From NCBI GenBank assembly GCA_017391665.1, contig JAFOXS010000064.1, forward strand, positions 1 through 7,133: a stretch of 7,133 bases of DNA, in the 5' to 3' direction. The notes beneath the pieces were generated by a model. That model was not told where the DNA came from. It saw only the letters and a list, made by a program, of their open reading frames with translations, and did no database searches. The stretch comes from Alistipes sp. GTDB lineage: Bacteria > Bacteroidota > Bacteroidia > Bacteroidales > Rikenellaceae. Position numbers and translations under genes: made by a program. Numbering within the stretch: the stretch's first letter is position 1; each line of letters opens with the position of its first letter. This document shows positions 1-4,921 of this stretch, one piece after another.

Positions 1-175
1 AAAAGCCATAGCGGCCATGTATGGCAAAGCCCTGCGTTGCGCCCTGCACCTCGACATTGTCGGGCAGCAGATCGGCAACATTTAGAAAGGGCTCCATATC
101 TGCGAGCACACTCTCCTGCGCCCTCACAGCAAGGGCCGTCAAAAGCAGCAAAGTGAGCAGTATAGTTCTTCTCAT
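1..175 (-). CDS. N-terminal part of an exported protein of unknown function (cut by window edge)
   Basis: The reading frame opens at ATG (175-173) and runs off the left edge after 58 full codons. The first 20 or so residues form a clear Sec signal peptide: MRRT, then a Leu-rich core, then ALAVRAQ with likely cleavage after VRA. There is no lipobox Cys, so a soluble periplasmic or secreted protein is expected. The mature part begins QESVLADMEPFLNVADLLPD and continues to QGFAIHGRYGF. That last stretch is vaguely like the first blade of Bacteroidales beta-propeller proteins, but this is a weak guess and I do not recognise the family. The start shares one base with the dxs stop codon (TGATG), which suggests translational coupling to dxs and membership of the same operon. 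The rest of the gene is outside the window. Confidence 0.72.
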   Translation of the reverse strand, partial: MRRTILLTLLLLTALAVRAQESVLADMEPFLNVADLLPDNVEVQGATQGFAIHGRYGF

Positions 176-2064
176 CACAACATCTCTCTAATTGCACGCT
201 CCACACCATCCGCGTCATAGCCACACAGGGCATACAATTCGGCCGGCGTACCATGTTCTATAAAGGTATCGGCGATACCGAGTGTACGCACCTGCGGTGT
301 ATAGCCGTTATCGCTGAACCACTTCACCACGGCCTCACCCACGCCACCGCGCAGGACACCGTCCTCAATGGTTATAATCTTCTTAAAGCGTCTGCCCACC
401 TCGTCGAGAAGTGTATCGTCCAGCGGCTTGACAAAACGCAGATCGTAATGTGCTACCGTAGCTCTGCCCTCGGCCTCGATACGCTGCAGCGCCTCCGCAG
501 CAAAGTGGCCCATGGTACCTATTGTGAGCAGTGCCACATCCTCGCCATCATGCAACTTGCGTCCTCGGCCAACGGGGATAGCCTCAAAGGGCTCGCCACG
601 CCACGCTGCGCCCACACCGCAACCACGCGGATAGCGGATAGCGTATGGCGAAGGTGTATTGACCGCCGTATAGAGCATATTGCGAAGCTCCGACTCATCC
701 ATAGGTGCCGCCACGATCATATTGGGCACGCAGGCAAAGTAAGCCATATCGAAAACTCCATGATGTGTGGCGCCATCCTCGCCGACCAGACCGCCACGGT
801 CGATACAGAAGGTGACTGGAAGACGTTGCAGTGCCACATCGTGAATCACATTATCGTAAGCTCGTTGCATGAACGAGGAGTAGATATTACATACGGGGTG
901 CATGCCACCAGCAGCCAGACCAGCCGAGAAGGTTACGGCGTGACCCTCGGCAATACCCACATCGAAGCAACGCTCGGGCATATGCTGCATCATAATATTG
1001 AGCGAGCAGCCCGACGGCATGGCGGGGGTGACACCCACAATCTTATCATTCGTGCGAGCCAGCTCAAGAAGCGTCTCTCCAAAGACATCCTGATAGCGGG
1101 CCGCCGATGTAGGCGACGGAATACGCTCACCCGTCTCAGGGTTGAAGCGGCCCGGAGCATGCCACACGGCCTGATTATCCTCGGCGGGGGTGTAGCCCTT
1201 ACCCTTGGTGGTGATGATATGCAGCAACTTGGGTTCGTCGATATCCTTCAATGCGCGAAGCATACGCACCAGCTCCTTCACATCGTGGCCATCCAGCTGG
1301 CCGAAATATCTGAAATTCAAGCTCTCAAAGAGGTTGCTATTCTGCAGCAGACCCTGCTTGATGGCGTTGCCTGCCTTCTGACAGAAACGCAGCACAGGAG
1401 GCACATGCGACAGGATACGCCATAAACCTCGCTTGAAACTATTATACAAACGCGACGTGGACATACGTGCCAGATAGCTATCCAATGCTCCGGTAGCCTC
1501 ATCGATGGCCATCTCGTTATCGTTGAAGATAACAAGCAACTTGCCCTTCTTCTTCTCGCCGGCATTGTTCAAGCCCTCAAATGCCAGACCACCCGTCATA
1601 GCGCCATCGCCAATAACGGCTACAACATGGTTATCCACACCCTGCAGCTCGGCAGCCTTGGCAAGGCCATATGCTGCCGATATTGAGGTTGATGAGTGAC
1701 CCGCACCAAACGAGTCGTACTCACTCTCGGCCATGCGCGGGAAGCCGCTGATACCGCCCATCTTGCGATTCGTGGGGAAGAGATCACGACGCTCTGTGAT
1801 GATCTTATGTGCATAGGCCTGATGGCCTACATCCCACACCAGCTTATCGTACGGTGTGTCGTAGACATAGTGCAGAGCGACGGTTAACTCAACCGTACCG
1901 AGGCTCGATGCCAGGTGACCAGGATTCTTCGAGCACTCCTCGATGATATACTGGCGCAACTCGCGACAATACTGCGGCAACTGTTCAAGGCTCAGTCGCT
2001 TCAGATCGGCAGGTGAATTGACCTTGTATAATAGGTCGTATTCTATATGTTCCATATCCAACAT
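175..2064 (-). CDS. dxs: 1-deoxy-D-xylulose-5-phosphate synthase
   Basis: This cytosolic, thiamine-diphosphate-dependent enzyme condenses pyruvate with glyceraldehyde 3-phosphate to make DXP, the entry step of the MEP isoprenoid pathway and a precursor source for thiamine and pyridoxal. The protein has 629 residues (E. coli has 620) and all expected landmarks. They are PGHLASSLG (48-56), WDVGHQAY (77-84), SFGAGHSSTSISAAYG (118-133), the ThDP/Mg motif GDGAMTGG (152-159) with NDN at 181-183, DGHD (258-261), GKGYTPAED (288-296), DVGIAEGHAVTFSAGLA with the catalytic Glu at 373, DRGGLVGEDGATHHG (422-436) and YPRG (478-481). The C-terminal transketolase domain follows and no break is seen. ATG at 2064 is preceded by an AAAGAAGAAAA purine stretch; Met4 (2055) is an alternative start. 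The gene lies 17 nt after the radical SAM gene and overlaps the next gene by one base. Confidence 0.97.
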   Translation of the reverse strand: MLDMEHIEYDLLYKVNSPADLKRLSLEQLPQYCRELRQYIIEECSKNPGHLASSLGTVELTVALHYVYDTPYDKLVWDVGHQAYAHKIITERRDLFPTNRKMGGISGFPRMAESEYDSFGAGHSSTSISAAYGLAKAAELQGVDNHVVAVIGDGAMTGGLAFEGLNNAGEKKKGKLLVIFNDNEMAIDEATGALDSYLARMSTSRLYNSFKRGLWRILSHVPPVLRFCQKAGNAIKQGLLQNSNLFESLNFRYFGQLDGHDVKELVRMLRALKDIDEPKLLHIITTKGKGYTPAEDNQAVWHAPGRFNPETGERIPSPTSAARYQDVFGETLLELARTNDKIVGVTPAMPSGCSLNIMMQHMPERCFDVGIAEGHAVTFSAGLAAGGMHPVCNIYSSFMQRAYDNVIHDVALQRLPVTFCIDRGGLVGEDGATHHGVFDMAYFACVPNMIVAAPMDESELRNMLYTAVNTPSPYAIRYPRGCGVGAAWRGEPFEAIPVGRGRKLHDGEDVALLTIGTMGHFAAEALQRIEAEGRATVAHYDLRFVKPLDDTLLDEVGRRFKKIITIEDGVLRGGVGEAVVKWFSDNGYTPQVRTLGIADTFIEHGTPAELYALCGYDADGVERAIREML

Positions 2065-2081
2065 TTTTCTTCTTTGTAAAT

Positions 2082-2852
2082 CTATGCCACCGAGCAGGGT
2101 ATGCCCAGAGCCTCAACACGTGCAGCGATTGCGAGCAGATCCTCACGCGAAACCTTCTCCAAAGTCTTGCAGGGGGTATCTCTGTCGAGCGAATAGACCA
2201 TCACCTGACGCGGAGCAATCTGCTCAACAAGACGCAGCCACGCCGCAACCTCCTCCTCGCTGGTATTGTCCACACGACAGCCCGCATACTCGCCACGCAG
2301 GAACATCGTCTGCAAAATAAGATCACCCTCGAAGAGTTTCAGCAGCTCGACGGTGCGCTCGACGGTGTATGATCCCTGTGGTTTGTTGACCAGCTGCACG
2401 GTGCTGTCGAAAGCCGAGTCGAGTTTCAGGATATTGTTATCCACACGATGCAGAGCCCGACGAACCGACTCACGATGAATCTGCGTAGCATTGCTCAGCA
2501 CCGACACTTTAGCCGAGGGACACAACTCGTCGCGCAGAGCGATAGTATCGTCGATGACACCCTCGAAGTCGGGGTGCATCGTAGGCTCGCCATTGCCGGC
2601 AAAGGTAATCACATCGGGCGGCGTGCCATCGCCGACCATCTGCGAGAGCACCTCGCGCAACATATCTCGCACATCCTCGCGCGAATTAAAGCGGCGGGGA
2701 CCCACATGCTCATCGTTCCAGCCACACTCGCAGTAGATGCAGTCGAAACTGCACAACTTCGACTCCACGGGAAGCAGATTTACTCCCAGCGAGAGACCCA
2801 GACGGCGCGAACGGATGGGACCGAAAATTATATTGTCATAAAGAGCTGTCAT
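2082..2852 (-). CDS. TYW1-like radical SAM protein (COG0731 type), function unknown
   Basis: This is a 256-residue radical SAM enzyme. The 4Fe-4S-binding CxxxCxxC motif is at Cys34, Cys38 and Cys41 (CSFDCIYC), with an extra Cys43. The opening FGPIRSRRLGLSLGVNLLP (10-28) is the hallmark of the bacterial relatives of the tRNA wybutosine enzyme TYW1. Further motifs are the SAM-contacting GNGEPT (86-91), VLSNAT (118-123), KLDS (143-146) and YSLDRDTP (220-227). The length suits a radical SAM core alone. The flavodoxin domain of eukaryotic TYW1 is absent, and bacteria do not make wybutosine, so the substrate is unknown. The start codon is 10 nt beyond the regulator gene stop, and dxs follows after 17 nt. 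A role near isoprenoid or RNA metabolism would be inference from context only. Confidence 0.88.
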   Translation of the reverse strand: MTALYDNIIFGPIRSRRLGLSLGVNLLPVESKLCSFDCIYCECGWNDEHVGPRRFNSREDVRDMLREVLSQMVGDGTPPDVITFAGNGEPTMHPDFEGVIDDTIALRDELCPSAKVSVLSNATQIHRESVRRALHRVDNNILKLDSAFDSTVQLVNKPQGSYTVERTVELLKLFEGDLILQTMFLRGEYAGCRVDNTSEEEVAAWLRLVEQIAPRQVMVYSLDRDTPCKTLEKVSREDLLAIAARVEALGIPCSVA

Positions 2853-2862
2853 AGTTTGTCTA

Positions 2863-3726
2863 TTACATCTTCGAACGGCGGAACTCCTTGGGCGTCATGC
2901 CCGTATGACGCAGGAAGTACTGACCGAAGAATGAAGGGTTAGGAAAATTGAGTTTATTCGACACCTGCTGCACGGTAAGCTGCGTGGTCGAGAGCAGAGC
3001 CTTGGCATTGAGAATCACCGAGTGGGTGATCCACGTAGCGGCACTGCGGTCGGACATTTGACGCGTGACGATGGTCAGATATTTGGGTGTGATGCACAAC
3101 TTGTCGGCATAATACTGCACCTCACGCGAGATGGTGATATCGGTAGCAAGCAGCGAAAGGAACTTACGGAAGATAACATCCTGACGCGAGCAGGGCTCAT
3201 GCATAACGGGGATATCGCGAGCATAGACTCCCGCCAACTCGTAGCACAGGAGTTTGAGCATCTGCTCGTTGATCTGCTCGTGGTAGGGATGATCCGTACG
3301 CTCATCACGTTCGTGCATCATTCGGCACACCTGCAGGATGGATTCGAGTTGCTCCTCGCTGAGCACCATGCAGGGATTCTCGCGCATAAGCATATGCACC
3401 TCGGGAGCCGAGGGGAAATTTAGTTCGCGCAGAAAGCCGGTATCGATACGAAGGGTATAACTCTCAAAACCCTCGCCACGCTTGAACTCCTGGATGATGG
3501 TTCCAGGAAAGGCCACACACATCGTGCGTGCCGAGAGTGGATACTTGTGCTCGTTGATGGTAACGTAACCCTCGCCCGCCAGACAAATGAAGATACCGCC
3601 ACGATTGAATACTCGCGGCACGTTATTCTCATTAATTATCAGGTCATAGTCCTTGCTGTCGATGTAAGTAAACAGCGGGCGCGAGTCAGTAGTTGCGGGT
3701 GTAGGTGTTACGGTTAAATTATCCAT
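2863..3726 (-). CDS. AraC-family transcriptional regulator
   Basis: The 287-residue protein has a two-part AraC layout. The N-terminal half (about 15-160) is a cupin-like sensing domain, with the strand-turn pattern FICLAGEGYVTINEHKYPL followed by the AFPGT turn. The C-terminal half (about 185-287) is the double helix-turn-helix DNA-binding domain. Its first HTH is near 203-225 (VQYYADKLCITPKYLTIVTR) and its second near 251-274. The family signature covers SNKLNFPNPSFFGQYFLRHTG and ends in MTPKEFRR. The ligand cannot be read from sequence. A TTG one codon earlier (3729) is in frame, but the ATG at 3726 is the better start. It is first in the unit with the radical SAM gene and dxs. A TAnnTTTG box and an inverted repeat lie upstream, which fits autoregulation (inferred). 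Confidence 0.93.
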   Translation of the reverse strand: MDNLTVTPTPATTDSRPLFTYIDSKDYDLIINENNVPRVFNRGGIFICLAGEGYVTINEHKYPLSARTMCVAFPGTIIQEFKRGEGFESYTLRIDTGFLRELNFPSAPEVHMLMRENPCMVLSEEQLESILQVCRMMHERDERTDHPYHEQINEQMLKLLCYELAGVYARDIPVMHEPCSRQDVIFRKFLSLLATDITISREVQYYADKLCITPKYLTIVTRQMSDRSAATWITHSVILNAKALLSTTQLTVQQVSNKLNFPNPSFFGQYFLRHTGMTPKEFRRSKM

Positions 3727-3746
3727 CAAGGCATCATTTTATATTA

Positions 3747-3754
3747 CAAATATA
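3747..3754 (-). promoter_or_regulatory. Putative -7 promoter element for the regulator/radical SAM/dxs unit
   Basis: The minus strand reads TATATTTG, a full match to the Bacteroidetes -7 element TAnnTTTG. Transcription would start near 3740-3743, leaving a leader of roughly 15 nt before the regulator ATG. At the standard 19-21 nt spacing there is no TTTG -33 element (the minus strand reads TATT there). The nearest TTTG is only 14 nt away, inside the AT-rich stretch. The box is therefore good but the promoter is incomplete, as often seen where an activator helps polymerase. Confidence 0.5.
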
Positions 3755-3763
3755 AGAATAATT

Positions 3764-3790
3764 TGCGACAAAGAATATTTTTATGTCGCA
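3764..3790. promoter_or_regulatory. Inverted repeat, candidate operator upstream of the AraC-type gene
   Basis: TGCGACA (3764-3770) and its exact reverse complement TGTCGCA (3784-3790) are separated by 13 AT-rich bases. The centres are 20 bp apart, about two helical turns, so both arms face the same side of the DNA. The arms are GC-rich islands in an AT-rich gap and lie 10 to 36 bp upstream of the TAnnTTTG box, across the -33 region. This is where a dimeric regulator could act. Binding by the adjacent AraC-type protein is inference; AraC proteins more often use direct repeats. Confidence 0.4.
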
Positions 3791-3924
3791 TTTCGCTGAA
3801 AAAACCTTCAAAAGACTCCCTTTTAGAACATTTTTCTATGTTGACCTCATAAATGCCAGCGCTGAACTTACTTGCCCGTGCCGAATAACCTTCCGTTTTC
3901 ATTGAGCAGGCACACCATCCCACA

Positions 3925-3960
3925 AACAAAAAACCGCCCTGCGCGTGGCAAGGCGGTTTG
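3925..3960 (-). terminator. Intrinsic terminator of the DUF1080 gene
   Basis: AAACCGCC (3931-3938) pairs perfectly with GGCGGTTT (3952-3959). After one C/A mismatch the inner arms TGC (3940-3942) and GCA (3948-3950) continue the stem around a 5-nt loop. Read on the minus strand, the stem is followed by TTTTTTGTTTG, a proper U-tract. The stem begins about 20 nt after the DUF1080 stop codon, so it ends that transcript and insulates the regulator gene downstream. On the plus strand there is no equivalent T-run and no gene that needs it. Confidence 0.9.
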
Positions 3961-3980
3961 TATTGAGCGGAAGCGAAGTA

Positions 3981-4748
3981 TTACAACTTACGCAACCAGA
4001 TATTACGGAAACTGATAGGCTCTGAGGGGTCGCCGTGGCTCTGCAACTTGATGGGACCTGCACCGTGCTTCTCAACCTTGGGGTGACCGATATACTCGGT
4101 AGTACCGCGGATAGCAACGTTGTTCTGCAACACTACACCATTGTGGATAACGGTAACGGTGGGAGGAACGCGGTATGAACCATCCTCGTTGAATACGGGA
4201 GCGTTGTATATAATATCGTAAACATTCCACTCACCGGGCTTACGCATAGCGTTGGCCTTGGGAGTTGACTGCTTGTAGATACTACCTGTCTGACCGTTGG
4301 TATAGGTGGGGTTGTTGTAGCAATCGAGAATCTGTACCTCATAAAGACCCTGAAGGAACACACCACTGTTACCACGTGCCTGACCTGTACCTGTGATGTT
4401 CTCGGGTACGCACCACTCGATGTGGAGCTGGAAGCTCTCGAACGACTCGCGGGTCTGGATATCGCCCTTCTTCTTGTTTACTGTGAATACACCATCGTGT
4501 ACGTCCCACTCTGCGGGGCCGCCATTGGCACCTGTCCAGGCGCTCAGATCCTTACCGTCGAAAAGTACGATAGCATCCGAGGGAGCCGAGTTGGTGGTGA
4601 TATCACCGGGAGTTACAACCTTGGGAACGGGAGTGTAGAACTCTGTCATCTGAGGACGCATAGTCTCAGGACCATTCTGCTGAGCCTGAGCCTGAGCCGC
4701 AACAGCGGTAACGGTCAGCGCAAAAGCCGAAAGAATAAGTTTTTTCAT
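3981..4748 (-). CDS. Exported DUF1080 protein (3-keto-disaccharide hydrolase family, PF06439)
   Basis: The 255-residue protein starts with a signal peptide (MKKLILSAFALTVTAVAAQA; cleavage within the AQAQAQQ run). It has no lipobox Cys, so a soluble periplasmic or secreted enzyme is expected. The mature part is one DUF1080 domain with a concanavalin/jelly-roll fold. Its landmarks are LFDGKDLSAW (62-71), GDIQTRESFESFQLHIEW (95-112), the signature GNSGVFLQGLYEVQILD (126-142), GSIYKQ (155-160), GPIKLQSHGDP (231-241) and FRNIWLRKL at the end. Characterised relatives cleave glycosides whose sugar has been oxidised at C3 to a 3-keto form. The exact substrate here is unknown. The usual partner Gfo/Idh/MocA oxidoreductase genes are not in this window: the gene stands alone between its own promoter and terminator. 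Confidence 0.92.
   Translation of the reverse strand: MKKLILSAFALTVTAVAAQAQAQQNGPETMRPQMTEFYTPVPKVVTPGDITTNSAPSDAIVLFDGKDLSAWTGANGGPAEWDVHDGVFTVNKKKGDIQTRESFESFQLHIEWCVPENITGTGQARGNSGVFLQGLYEVQILDCYNNPTYTNGQTGSIYKQSTPKANAMRKPGEWNVYDIIYNAPVFNEDGSYRVPPTVTVIHNGVVLQNNVAIRGTTEYIGHPKVEKHGAGPIKLQSHGDPSEPISFRNIWLRKL
4681..4698. repeat. Three tandem TGAGCC hexamers inside the DUF1080 signal peptide region
   Basis: TGAGCC occurs three times in a row at 4681-4698. On the coding strand this spells the Ala-Gln repeats (about residues 18-23) at the expected signal peptidase site. Gain or loss of a unit would stay in frame and only change the number of Ala-Gln pairs. It is most likely a simple low-complexity stretch. 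Confidence 0.6.
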
Positions 4749-4792
4749 AGTCGAATTTTATTTTAGGTTTACGATTTTCGTATGACGTAGGA

Positions 4793-4823
4793 CAAATTTA
4801 CTAAAATTACGTGAAATACCGAA
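4793..4823 (-). promoter_or_regulatory. Promoter of the DUF1080 gene
   Basis: On the minus strand TAAATTTG (4800-4793) matches the Bacteroidetes -7 element TAnnTTTG. A -33-like TTCG (4823-4820), three of four matches to TTTG, lies 19 nt upstream. The predicted start of transcription is near 4786-4788, giving a leader of about 40 nt before the ATG at 4748. The position and spacing support a promoter serving this gene only. Confidence 0.6.
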
Positions 4824-4829
4824 CATTTG

Positions 4830-4865
4830 CCTCTCTTTTTCTTGCGCAGGGCAAAAAAGCAGAGG
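4830..4865. repeat. Imperfect inverted repeat midway between divergent promoters
   Basis: CCTCT (4830-4834) pairs with AGAGG (4861-4865). After a small internal loop, TTTT (4837-4840) pairs with AAAG (4856-4859, one G-T pair). After a C/A mismatch, TTGC (4842-4845) pairs with GCAA (4851-4854) around a 5-nt loop. The centre (about 4848) is midway between the predicted DUF1080 and murA transcription starts, so neither transcript should contain it. It has no following T-run on either strand, so it does not look like a terminator. A protein-binding site or DNA structure is possible; chance in AT-rich DNA is also possible. Confidence 0.45.
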
Positions 4866-4874
4866 AAAAAATAT

Positions 4875-4905
4875 TTTGTCATCTCGACTTTATTAGTTAT
4901 ATTTG
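4875..4905 (+). promoter_or_regulatory. Strong Bacteroidetes-type promoter of murA
   Basis: TTTG (4875-4878), 19 nt, then TATATTTG (4898-4905) is a full match to the consensus TTTG-N19-21-TAnnTTTG. Transcription should start about 4-7 nt later, near 4909-4912. That leaves only some 10-13 nt of AU-rich leader before the murA ATG at 4922 and no room for a normal ribosome-binding site. Confidence 0.8.
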
Positions 4906-4921
4906 GTAAAAATTATACTAT

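Noticed and set aside
253..1425. Plus-strand open frame of 390 codons lying opposite dxs
   Set aside because: It lies wholly inside a clearly conserved dxs on the other strand. Its translation is rich in His, Arg, Cys and Thr with no recognisable domain, as expected from reading codon-biased DNA backwards.
2448..2942. Plus-strand open frame of 164 codons opposite the radical SAM gene
   Set aside because: It crosses two real genes on the opposite strand and shows no domain, promoter or conserved start context.
3727..3729. TTG as start of the AraC-type regulator
   Set aside because: The in-frame ATG immediately after it (3726-3724) is a far more likely start, and the extra residue adds no conserved sequence.
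3827..3842. Short hairpin AACAT/ATGTT in the gap right of the regulator promoter
   Set aside because: It is a 5-bp AT-rich stem with no T-tract and no gene that needs it; the terminator at 3925-3960 already explains transcript ending here.
3744..3929. Minus-strand open frame of 61 codons between the DUF1080 terminator and the regulator gene
   Set aside because: It would start beside the terminator's T-tract and runs through the regulator promoter and inverted repeat. The product (MFVGWCACSMKTEG...) has no recognisable features.
4770..4782. Small hairpin TACGA-ttt-TCGTA in the DUF1080 leader
   Set aside because: A 5-bp stem with a 3-nt loop is too weak to call a regulatory structure without conservation data.
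4785..4812. Inverted repeat ACGTA/TACGT around the DUF1080 -7 box
   Set aside because: The arms are only 5 bp with 18 nt between them, which is expected by chance in such a gap. The longer repeat at 4830-4865 is better supported.
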